DNA from: Ectocarpus siliculosus
Taxonomy: Eukaryota > Sar > Phaeophyceae > Ectocarpales > Ectocarpaceae
Reading direction: 5' to 3'
DNA: 64,000 nt
NCBI GenBank assembly: GCA_000310025.1
Contig: FN649736.1
Location: 1,160,736 to 1,224,735 of the forward strand
Part shown: in pieces, positions 45,701-55,868 of the stretch
Layout of the letters: every line of letters starts with the position of its first letter
Position numbering within the stretch: position 1 is the first letter of the stretch
Notes under the pieces: generated by a model
Told to the model about the DNA's origin: nothing
Seen by the model: the letters and a program-made list of their open reading frames with translations, nothing else
Databases searched by the model: none
Program-made: the position numbers and the translations under genes

Positions 45701-47607
45701 TCTTTGGTGTTGCGGAGCAGGTCTTCTTTGGTCGAAAGCGTTTTGGTGGCTGCGCAGCAGGCCAAACGAGGGTCTTTCAGGGTGATCATCGTGGACTCGC
45801 GCCCTGGAGTGGAAGGTCGCCAGCTTTCCGAAACACTCTCTGCGGAGGGCATTCCTTGCACATACGTCCTGCTCACTGCAATATCTTACATCATGAGGGT
45901 AAGCACGGACAACCTTTCTCCTGCTTTGAATGTGTCTTTCTGATGTCCGTGGCTCTTGGGTAGTCCGTGCAGTCTTGGCGCACAAGAGGATAGTGGGGGT
46001 GATGACCGAAAACGCGGGATCACACCTGGTGCAGCATGGCAGAAACTCCATTTATCTTTGCGACCGTCTCACAGTATTTTTGTTGCATGATTTCGTGCTT
46101 ATTGCAGGAGGTGACGAAGGTTTTCATCGGTGCTTCGGCAATGATGTCAAACGGCGCCGTCTTGTCCCGAGTGGGCACGGTGAGTAACTTTCGTTTCGAG
46201 AGGGACCATGCGATGGAGATGAGATTATTTGGTCTAGGAACCTTTGTGTGTTTCCCGTCAGTAATGCATGCTCCCGCATCATGTCCCGCCCCGCCTTTCC
46301 TGTCCTCTGTCAATTGGCTCGCTGAATGATCTGTAGGCGGTCGTGGCGATGATGGCGCGCTCGCACAACCTCCCGATCATGTTCTGCTGCGAAACCTACA
46401 AGGTGGGACTTCTGACGTTGTGACTGGCTTCATGGTGCATGATGTCAATAGCGTAGCCTTGTTGGACCGCTGGACTTCTTAAGCACCAGCAGGATGGTAT
46501 CGACCAACATGGTACAGTCTAAACCTACACGGGAAGAACTGACCACGGCCTGACTCTCTGCGCTGCCACATCCGTTGCCTATTTTGTCGATGGTCATTAT
46601 TCTACCGGGAAAGTCTTGACACTATCGGGCGTACAGCACCAGAATTTGGAGAGTAAATTTAACAGCAGCCTAAGAACGCCTTTTCCCCATGGTCACGCTA
46701 CTTTCAGCGCTGTTCGTCTTGCCCACCTCTTCCGCTTCCTTGTGTGTTTTCACCCAACTAGTTCTGCGAGCGCGTGCAACTTGATTCGATCGTATACAAC
46801 GAGCTGGGCCAGCCGGATGACCTGATTTCTGACGCCAGTGGTGGGGATGTGGACGAGTTCAAGGCTTTACCCAGGTAGACGAGACACGTTAGTGAGTTCA
46901 CCGACGTTATTTGTTGAACTGCGTGTCTATGTGGTCATGTTCGTGTGCACCGACTAGTTGGGGAGTCTTCCCGAGCTGCGCAGCTCGTGCCGCGCGCCTT
47001 GAAACGGTTGCACACCGACGAACTAATTGAAGACGGTCATCTCTCGGTTAATGGCGGCTTGGTTTAGATCGTGGCCAAAAACATTGCAGGTAGACCAGGG
47101 CTGCATGTAGTTCATTGACAAGCACAGTTCAAGGACCCGATTTGGGTCCCTTTTATTTTCTCAACAATGAGGTTAACTAGGGTAATTCTGGCAAGGAACT
47201 ATGTTACTTAAGGGTGTTCGCTTCGACCAACTAAATGGCCACAGATGCTCGATTGCCAAAACCAAAACGACCAGGACTGCAATCCGACACGGAGACCTTA
47301 CTCAAATTGCAGGTTTGGCACGGATAGGGTGCCAAGGATATGGTACTTGTTGGAATGTATCCACGGCATGCCACTTTTGTCCGCTATTCCCGCGTGCGAT
47401 CGAGTGTCGTGTAACATCTATGCCCACCCTTGCTGCCCGTTTGTTGTTTGTGTCCTCAGCCTCAAGCTGTTGAATCTCCGCTACGACCTCACACCGATCA
47501 AGTATGTCACCCTCGTCATCACGGAGTTTGGCTTCTTACCTCCGACGTCTGTACCGGTACTCATTCGAGAGATGACACGAAGGGAAGACAAGGACGAAAA
47601 GTACTGA
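42716..47607 (+). CDS. EIF2B4: Translation initiation factor eIF2B subunit delta
   Basis: Ten exons join in phase: 42716-42845, 43952-44025, 44286-44423, 44819-44914, 45389-45567, 45721-45898, 46108-46179, 46337-46402, 46762-46874 and 47460-47607 (TGA), giving 397 residues. The N-terminus is Lys/Arg/Glu-rich (PKPKLTKAERREIQERQRAA). Then follow the family motifs NVHMFSHLEQNRGVLPL, GDIHPAILALGRKY, LIDCRPHSVSMGNA, GDVILTYGRSSLVESVL, VVDSRPGVEGRQL, IGASAMMSNGAVLSRVGT and FCCETYKFCERVQLDS, and near the end NLRYDLTPIKYVTLVITEFG. The delta subunit lies in the decameric core of the GDP-GTP exchange factor for eIF2 and helps sense phosphorylated eIF2 alpha (family knowledge). The N-terminal extension is much shorter than in human (523 residues). 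The exon 1 to 2 join is the least sure. Confidence 0.95.
43141..43164. repeat. TA-rich microsatellite in eIF2B delta intron 1
   Basis: Run of TATATATATATCATCG type in non-coding sequence of the first intron. Confidence 0.5.
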
Positions 47608-47768
47608 ATTGATGAAGACTTGGCTAGACAAACAGACTAGTTCTGACACAAGGAAGCGCCGCTGATTTCGCTTGAACCACCAAATGCTGATTTCTCCCTT
47701 CGGCGTTGGTTGTTGCCGATGGGATTTCCGTAGCAGCCCCTTCCCAAGGACTGCTGTTACGTGGCTTT

Positions 47769-50700
47769 TTAAAATGGAGCCTCGGCGGTCGCAATGCCAT
47801 CCTGCCCTAATACATCGTCGTCTCCCTCGTCATCGTCTGTCACAATCCAGTCGTCGCTGCCATCAATATCCGTCGAATCTCCAACATCTCGCTCATCTTC
47901 GGCAGCAAGCCGGTTGTAGTCGTGAAACGCAAACCTGCGGAAGCACACAGTGTAGATGCAGGGTTGCGTTGGGGGTGAGGCGAGTTCTTGGGGTCACCAC
48001 GACTTGGCAGTATGCTGTCATGTGTGTCAAGTACACATGCACACCAAAATCCCGAGCACACAAATTCTATTGATGCGGAGAAACGTTCATTACAGTCGAT
48101 CTCATGGCCGGCAAGTATTGGCGCAAGTCGGCTCATCACTGTCGTGTAACATTTCGCCGATAAGACGTTCCACACACGGCAATTTCGAACAGCCTGCGTG
48201 TTCTGCATGCCGGAGAACGAGAGGCTAGAAGACCGTGCGTCCAAGGTGTTGGTCTGACGAATTCCTAAAAGTCAGACGTGCAACGGCTACGGGAGCACTC
48301 CTGTTCGTCGGGCAGCTTGAGCACGTTTGATGCGAAATTATTTGTGACAACGGACGACGACACTGCCGTCACACAGCAGTACACAGCAAGAGTGACAAAA
48401 ACATTTACTCCAAGTGGAGTAATTTGTATACACGGAACAACGCGTCCGAAATGTAGAGGTGCTCATAATGGCTCTGGAAAACAACCACAAGCAGCCAGAC
48501 GACCTACCTATCCCAATCTGTCTCAAACGGGTCGTTCCTCCTTTGCCGCTCTGCAAAGGGGTCTCGTTGCTCGAAGCCAATGAATTTGTTCAAGTTGAAC
48601 AAGGCGTCGAAGAAGACGCCCCCCACCTTCAATGTCTCTGGCCTCAGAAAGTCCTGCGAAACCCCCAAAGGCAACGCTCATATGAGTGTAGTTCGAATGG
48701 TACAATAGTTCCAAGTTTTAGATTCCGCTAGAGAGAGGGTGGGATTCCTCGATGTGGTTGCGATACTTGTCCAATGGATGTGGACCCATTTGCTTACGCG
48801 AAAATTACCAAAAACCGTTGAGTTATATAAAAGCCGAAGTTGCCTTCATCGGGTGAGAGGCAATCGGAGGAACTTGAACGCATGCGCCGTTCGTTTTTTT
48901 ATCACACGAGGCGCGCCAGATAAACAGCGTCAGTGCTCGCACCTGCAAGGTTACGTAGCTGCGGTCGCCAAGCTTGAGCATGTCCCACATCTGACAGACC
49001 ACGTCTTCAAAAGGCACGACTTCGTGGCCCAGCGACTCCATCCGATGCACCTGCAGCCAGTTTCACAACAGCACTTGATCGAAAAAAGACGTGGCTCACT
49101 CTGTCGGTCCTTCCACACTCCACACGAAGGTATTGATGGCCCGTGCATCTACACGAGTGACTAGGCAACATCATGCCAGTGCAGAGGTTCGCTGACTGAG
49201 TCAAGTGCATGGGCTAAGACCCAAATTTGCACTCATTCCGCTGAAAGCAGCAAACGATGCAGAAGAGAAAATCGTTTGGCGCTACATGCACACAACACAT
49301 GAGTGCTTACGAAGCGCAAAAGGTCTCAGGTTTCTGTGCATCCTTCCAACCTTCGGTCACGTGCCTGATTGTCATAAAACAAACGCATCTCCATGTGGCC
49401 GATACGCCCATCCCCGTCCAGGTCCACGCACGTGAACCAATATCGCAGACTATGTTCGTTCCCTCGATCTTCTTCACTGAGCATGAAGTACACATAGTCT
49501 TCGTAGGTCATTGTTGCTCGGGGGTCCGATCCGTCCTCGTTTCTTCGCCCCTGAGGAAATGGCCGTGGACCCACCGACATGATCCTGTTCGACAAAACAC
49601 AGCACGAAATGTGGTAGACTGTACGCTTCCAGTGCCGATGAAAACAAGAGCCCGCACGCACCTTCACTGTACGTACAGTATGTACCGCCAAACAGCAGGT
49701 TGACACCTCCTCAATTCTCCAAACCATGGGCACAACACAATTCGTACAAAAGTGCACGTGGCGCGAATAAAAAGAGAAATCAATGTGCTCTGGAGTGTTC
49801 GAGTTGGAACAAATGGGTGGGCGATGACGGTGATTCTTCGGCAGTCCCGCTGCATAGTTTGATATGCGAAACGTGCGTTCACCTGTCCACGATGAGGCGG
49901 CTTAGGCCATGCTCGCCGTATTTGATGAGATCTTCTTCACTCAAACGCCCGTCTCGATCAGCGTCTAGCTCGTAGAAGCGACAGAACACAACGTAGAAGT
50001 GCTCGTACGAGAAGTACTCCGTCACCTTGGAAAAAAAAAGTTTGTCGTTAACCACTCACGTACGTTTATCCGTCCGTCCCCTCTTGTTAACTTAAAAAAA
50101 CAATGTGACAGAGGGACAGCGTATCAACCCATTGCCTTCCGTAGTCCTGCAACATCTTCCGCTTTGGTAGCACACATTCGGCGTGACATCAATGATTGGA
50201 GTGGTCATGCTAAACATTTCCGTCCGCTACTGCTGGGGATACCTGAGCAGTCGGAAACACCGCTTTCCGCTTACTTTGTTGATGTCCTCCTCTTCATCAA
50301 CCGTGTTGAACACCTCCACCAAGTTGCTCCGTCGCAGTTCGCCTTGGCTGATGCGGCCACACCGACTGTGCACACGAAAAGAAAATCCAAGTACTACTAA
50401 ACAATCCTGGCCAGGTCACGCATTGTACGGCATCATCTTGAGTCCCAGAGACATCGCCTGTTGCCTACAAGTGCCTGCAAATGATGAAGGCTACTTTAGG
50501 TGCCAGCGTGCAAAGCACGGTACAATCACTGAATGCCGACTTGTTTGATGACGGGCAATACTAGTGATGCTGTTCTTGTCTCTCACGGAACCAGATAATA
50601 CTCAGCCGTTTCCTACTTGCATGGTACATAGTCGTAAGGCGCCTCACCTCGTGTTGACGATATAAAATATTCTCGTGGTGACCGTTGTAGCGTACTTTGG

Positions 50701-52348
50701 GTGGAAGTCAGGGTGGGCCTCGAGAAACTCCAGGCCTGGGTGATAGAGGAGCAGTTCCCGGATGAACGGTTGCAGGTCGTCCTGCATTGCATTCAGTACA
50801 TGAAAACACGTTATTTGAAAAAGAAAAAAACGGCAGCTCCTTGGGGAAGCGTGGCGTAGGTTCCGCTGGAGGGAATAAGGCACTAAAAACCAACAATAGA
50901 GTCACCGGTCGCAATATGTTGTGGACCCATGAGCGGATGTAACGAATGCGCGTACCTCACCTATGGCGACCGCAGTAACGTCACCTCAGGCCAAAACAGC
51001 TTACACGCACTTAGCATTGACGAATGATGCTAAACTGGAGCATGATTTAAGCTGTACCTTAGTCGGCCCTTGTCATCTTTGAATATCGGCGTACAGCTGA
51101 CACTTTACGGCTGGGAAGCGTACAGCGTGTTGCCCCTCTGCCATATCTGCAGGGGTTCCCCGCTAAACGCCACGTGTCTAAAAAACCTCACCAAACACGC
51201 TGTCGCTTGGCACGCTCACTTTTTCGATGAAGTGGTTCTCCGGTTTCTTGACCAGCCGGAAAAATCTGTCGATGTGATCGTACGTCTCGATCTCATCCCT
51301 CCAAAACTCTTCGAACAGAGCCAGGGGTATTCGTGCGTCCGGCGGGAGTTCGTCTGCTCCGTTGTCCTGCCCACTGTGTGCACCCTCCGATTCCTCCCCT
51401 TCTGGCGCGGTCTTCTCCTGTTGGCGGGCCGCCGACGCCCGTGCTTGCTGGCTACGCGCAAAGATTCGCTTGTAGAGAACAGCATTGAAAAAGCTTGGGA
51501 ACCCGCACAACGTCTTCGTAACCGGGACGAAGTCATCTACTCCAAGTCCTTCCGGGTGTCTTTCGAACAGACGTTCCATTTCCTGGCGTCTCTCTTCTAG
51601 CGAGTCGCGTGGTATTGGGCGTCCCCTCCCGCGCCCGCCTTCCCCCTTGACCCAGAAGTGGGGAATATCTTCTCTGCTTACTTTCGCTCGTCCTTCGTCT
51701 GCAACCTTGCGCGAAGCTTCTGGGGGGCGAGAGCGGGAGCTTTCCTCGGACACGCCAGAGGATCGAGACGGCGACCTCTTTTCCGGAGACAGGTATCGCT
51801 CGAACCTCTCTGACCGTGGTGACAGATGTGGAGTCCAATGGCTCTTTGACGTCGGCGAGCGATGAGACAGTCCGGCTGGGCCCGCACTGTGGCCAACGGG
51901 AGACTTCAACGGCGAGGGCGAGCGAGGTGACAGAGGCAGCGATGACGACGAAGACGGCGACGATGAGAGCGTCTGGAAGAGGGATGATCCCGGCTTGTCC
52001 AGTGGTTGGTCAGCCGCCACGGCTTCGAGGTACCCTCGAAGTAGCTTCACGGTCTCCTTTTGGCTTGCCCAGCAAACCAAGAGCTCATCCATTTTCACCC
52101 TCGCGCTCGAGACATGCTCGAGCCCGAGTGCGGGAGATCCAAGGATTCCCATTCGCACGCGACCTTTGCACCTGCCCAGTCGTGGAGGATTCCGTGGAGA
52201 GAGGTAGAGATCCGCCATCAGGAATAAGCACATTCTACGGCAGCAACTATCAGACAATAACACTTCGCATTCTTTTAGTCTGGCGGTTGTGTCGTACAGC
52301 ACTTCGTAGGACGCGGGGAAGCGCCGACGGTCCCTCACAGCTGTACTG
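47769..52348 (-). CDS. PP2A regulatory subunit B'' (PR72/PR130 type)
   Basis: Eight exons: 51220-52348, 50648-50781, 50275-50365, 49883-50025, 49365-49584, 48943-49050, 48508-48653 and 47769-47934 (TAA). They give at least 711 residues, phases all consistent. The C-terminal 335 residues follow the B'' family closely: [28 protein letters not shown], [15 protein letters not shown] segment, [20 protein letters not shown], first EF-hand [32 protein letters not shown], second EF-hand [31 protein letters not shown] and [16 protein letters not shown]. The family directs the PP2A catalytic core and responds to calcium. The N-terminal 370 residues are Ser/Pro/Arg-rich ([20 protein letters not shown]). 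The tail is acidic (TDDDEGDDD). Intron 5 has a GC donor (CAG^GCACGT). The first exon may be at about 52950-53003 (MASRSKLAETAASILNQASR), joining in phase to an acceptor before 52340. It converges with eIF2B delta, stops 161 bp apart. Confidence 0.92.
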
Positions 52349-52945
52349 CTGTAGAGAGACTATGTAAACACTTGCATGATACTGACTTCCTCAACAACCG
52401 CAATGGCGGTTCACGAGCAAATTACAGCTGCTGTTTCGTCATTTCCTTGACATATGAGCATGTACTTTTTCGATCGCTGTGCGCAACATCCTCATCTGCT
52501 TGGGGGATGGTTACGCTGCCAGTTTCAGATGCTTTTCGTAACCAGCAGCCTTCTCGTAGCTTATTTCCCGCGCTGGGTGTCCCGCTCTCGCGCTTGTTTG
52601 CCTCCGCAAATCGCCGTGGCCCCTTTGTACCCTCTTCTATCTGCAGCACTACAACACGCCGCACACATACAGCAGTAGTCCTTGCATTTACCTCACAGAT
52701 TTCCACCTTCGAATAGTTATAGAGCAGAGTAGAGATGGGGAGAGAGACGCTGGACGAGAGAGAAGATGGCTGGGAGGGGCGAGATGCTAAAGATGGGTCA
52801 GACAGAGGGCAGGCACACACACTTTGCGTAGGAGTACATAGAGAGAATGCGGCGTTCCTGTCAAGGGCGTTCCAGTCTTGTTCCGTTTTAAAATTTGAAA
52901 GACTTTGAAAGAAAAGACAGCGCATTGCGAGTGAGTGGGAACTGC

Positions 52946-53009
52946 GCGAAGCTTGATTGAGGATGCTTGCGGCCGTTTCAGCGAGCTTCGAGCGCGATGC
53001 CATCTTCAT
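52946..53009 (-). CDS. Candidate first exon of the PP2A B'' gene
   Basis: ATG codons at 53007-53009 and 53001-53003 open a frame reading MKMASRSKLAETAASILNQA. A possible donor after CGC A (GTTCCC) or a little later (GCT^GTCTTT) leaves one base, the phase needed by the acceptor before 52340. The donors are weak, so the join is tentative. The LTR element begins 45 bp upstream of this ATG. Confidence 0.4.
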
Positions 53010-53053
53010 CCACTATGAGGGTGAGGCAAAGTACGAGACATGCCTACATGCAC

Positions 53054-53580
53054 TGTTGGATGTACTCACAGCATTGACAGATTATTGCAACCGAGGAATG
53101 TTCCTAGAAGATGGAGCGGGGGATTTTGGGGGTTCCGCAGTTGTAATAAATTGGGGGAATGGTGGTACCATCTTTGCCACATATTATTGTTTTCTGGGTA
53201 TGCGTGTCAGCAACGGTGTTGGCCACGTGCCCTTGATTTATTCATCTTCCTTTTTCTGTGTATAATCAAGTCCTTTTTCCGGCTCTCACGCCAACCCCGG
53301 CTTCCACGCCCATACTCCGGCTATCACGCCAACCCGGCTTCCACGCCTTCAGGACTCCCACGTCCCTACATATACCTTTACATCAGGGCCACCACGCCAC
53401 CCGGCTTCCACGCCACAACTATATTATACACGAGCTTCCACGCTCCACCACGTAGAAGGGCTTTCACGCCCGCGGATAGTTTCTACATTTTGACCGTTGG
53501 CAGTAACCCAGCTGCTGGCACCTTTTGTTTCCCACTACGGGACCCCGCGCCGAGGCACCCACGCACAAAGCTACTCAACA
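53054..53580 (+). repeat. 5' LTR
   Basis: Direct repeat of 58305-58830. Ends TGTTG...CAACA. Its second half carries many copies of a (C)GGCTTCCACGCC-type word (about 53280-53472), giving it an iterated structure. TATATTATACACG near 53420 is the best TATA-like site. Confidence 0.9.
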
Positions 53581-53581
53581 C

Positions 53582-54973
53582 GCTAGCGTAATAGATCAAG
53601 AAAGTGGCTGCTGTGTCTGCGCGAATAAGACGGCTGGAGGAGATGGACGAAGACCTCCGCGGGGACCAGGGACTAGTTCCTCTCCCCACGGGGAAGACAA
53701 CGGGGGGGAAGGACGAGGTTCGTTGAACCTCCCCGATGTGGACCAGCAGGGAGGAACGAAAGCAGCCGCGGATGGAGGGGAACAAGATCCAACTATCGCC
53801 CTTGTCGACCTCCTCCGCCGGGTTGCCAACTTCGCCTCCCAGACTCCGGGACATGACGTCCGCTCAGGCACGTCTAGTTCCCAGCCCATAGAGTTGAAGC
53901 TGAGAGAGAGAGTCGAAGTACCTGAGTGGAATGATGCTTTCTTGAAGGATCGAAGTGTGACTGTCGCGTTCCGAATTTTTACGAGTTGTTTCTCAGGGTG
54001 GATGGATGCAGAGGGTCTTGAAGAGATCATGAGAGGAGAAGAGATTCCTGTGGGTTCGTTGCACGTCGATAAGACTTGGTTGCGGCAGAGGTATGGCGAT
54101 GAAAGTGTTCGAAAGGCCACGAGAGTCTGGATGTGCTTGATCACGAAAATCAACGTTCAACCTATACTAGACCAGATACTAGCTTCAGAGAGTCCACGAG
54201 CAGGGTGGAGAGTGTTTCAGTCCTACTACACTACAAACAGGACGCATGAGAGAGAAATCCTGGACGGCACTTGGAACTGCCTTAGACAGAAGCATGGAGA
54301 GACTCTGGTCGACTACTGGGGAAGGGCGAATACTGTGTGGATGCAATTACAGTCTTGTGGGGACAATCGAGAGGAGACGTTAATGTCGAGACACTTTGCA
54401 CGTGGCTTGCTCCCAATGTACGACGATGTCAAAGACCGTATTCTGTTCCACCCCATGCTTTCGAGAGGTACTCTGGAAGAGACGCTGAGGCTGGTCGAGC
54501 ACGAGCAGAGGATCAAACGGAGGTGTGGGGAGGGGATCGAGGACACGAGGCATGCGCCCGTCGCTGCCGGCGCAGGCCGGGACGGCGGCATGAGGAGAGC
54601 AGCTGCTGCGGGAGCGGATGGCGGACCATCTCATGAGCAGAGAGGTGCCTTCTTCTGCCAGGTTCACGGAGCGAACTCCTCCCACAACACCCCAGACTGC
54701 CATAAACTTCGCAAGGACTTCTTGTTCCACTACAACGACTTCATGGCGTTCATTCGCGAGAGGGACGGTATGCGGGGACCAGGTTTTCCTCAGGCCGGGG
54801 GGCAAGAATCGGGGCGCTTGTCGGGCGGATCATATCGAGAGCAGCTGCACCAACTCGACCAAGGGGCAAGCTGGGGTCGGGGCCGCCCGTTCTGTCCCCG
54901 TTCTGCAGGGCCCGACGCTGATGAGCAGCGAGTCTTCAACGAGGCCTTTAGCACCGCTACTCAGCCGGCGACT

Positions 54974-55026
<53 letters not shown>

Positions 55027-55243
55027 CATCGGCGCTAATCCAACGACCTCTGCCTCCTCGACGGCGACCCCCTCTCCACCTCCGGGCGACACTCCTCCAG
55101 CAAGTGGCGCCCCTCTTCGTCTCTTCCTCACACGTAGTGTGAATTCTCTAGGCGAGTCTGATTCTGTGTCTGGAAATGAGATTAGAGTTGTTAGTGATGG
55201 GGGAGGTGTCTGGTGTTCCCGTTGCTGGTATGTCTGTGCCTGA
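53582..55243 (+). CDS. Gag-like polyprotein of the LTR element
   Basis: The frame is open from inside the 5' LTR (53525) to a TGA at 55243. The first in-frame ATG I see is near 54002, well inside the conserved region, so the true start is unclear; translation may begin at a non-ATG codon or after splicing. Order: Gly/Arg/Asp-rich N-terminus, then a Copia-type gag (UBN2-like) domain with QSYYTTNRTHEREILDGTWN, LRQKHGETLVDYWGRANTVW and HFARGLLPMYDDVKDRILF. Then comes a Cys/His cluster FCQVHGANSSHNTPDCHKL like a zinc knuckle, a polyglutamine run of about 16, and a Ser/Thr/Pro tail. Gag packages element RNA in virus-like particles (family knowledge). It stops without entering a pol frame. Confidence 0.8.
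54974..55024 (+). repeat. CAG trinucleotide repeat coding for polyglutamine
   Basis: About 16 uninterrupted CAG codons inside the gag-like frame. Such a run is expected to vary in length between copies of the element. Confidence 0.9.
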
Positions 55244-55868
55244 TGTTCCTGTGGTTCCTGTGGTGAAGCCTGCTGTGACCTTTCAAGCCCCGGTATGGCA
55301 CACTAGGATGTCAACACCCAAAGGTGGTGAGCAGTTGCAGGGAGACTCGGGGACGAGTGCGGGGATGTTTGATGCGAGGGAAGGTGTTGCGTCTAAGTGT
55401 GATGTGGCTGTGTTGGGTCGTGCCGAACAAATGGATGTTGACGGTTTCCACCACCGCGCTGGCTACTTTCCCCAACCCGTTTTGAGTTTGACTGCCAAGC
55501 AACAAGGGAACACCCTCCCCAGGGAGTTGGGACCCGGGGCCATCGCCGCTTCGCAGCCCGCTGCCACCGCTGCGCCTTGGCCTGTAGCCGCCGCCGCCGC
55601 CGCCGCCGCCGCACCACCGCCGCTGCCGCCAAGTCCCGGGGCACCCGTGCCGCCTGCATCCTCGCCGGATGTCGCCGCGCTGCCGGACCCGCGGATGACT
55701 GCGACGAGGACTACCGCCGCTCCGCTGCCCGCCGCTGTTACTACCGCCGCGCCGTTGCCGACACGCAAATCGGTGCCGACCTCCGAGGCCGATGGACCAC
55801 ATCCATCTCCGACGGCGCGTATTGAACGGCAAGCCGATGATTTGGCCTGGGATGATACGGACCGGTGA
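55176..55868 (+). CDS. Second open frame of the LTR element, Val/Pro then Ala/Pro-rich
   Basis: Overlaps the end of the gag frame by 68 bp in another frame. Reads MRLELLVMGEVSGVPVAGMS, later an Ala run from a GCC repeat (about 55589-55612), then Pro/Thr-rich sequence to a TGA. No protease Asp-Ser/Thr-Gly motif and no other domain. It may be a remnant of the next coding region or simply open GC-rich sequence. Confidence 0.35.
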   Translation: MRLELLVMGEVSGVPVAGMSVPDVPVVPVVKPAVTFQAPVWHTRMSTPKGGEQLQGDSGTSAGMFDAREGVASKCDVAVLGRAEQMDVDGFHHRAGYFPQPVLSLTAKQQGNTLPRELGPGAIAASQPAATAAPWPVAAAAAAAAAPPPLPPSPGAPVPPASSPDVAALPDPRMTATRTTAAPLPAAVTTAAPLPTRKSVPTSEADGPHPSPTARIERQADDLAWDDTDR

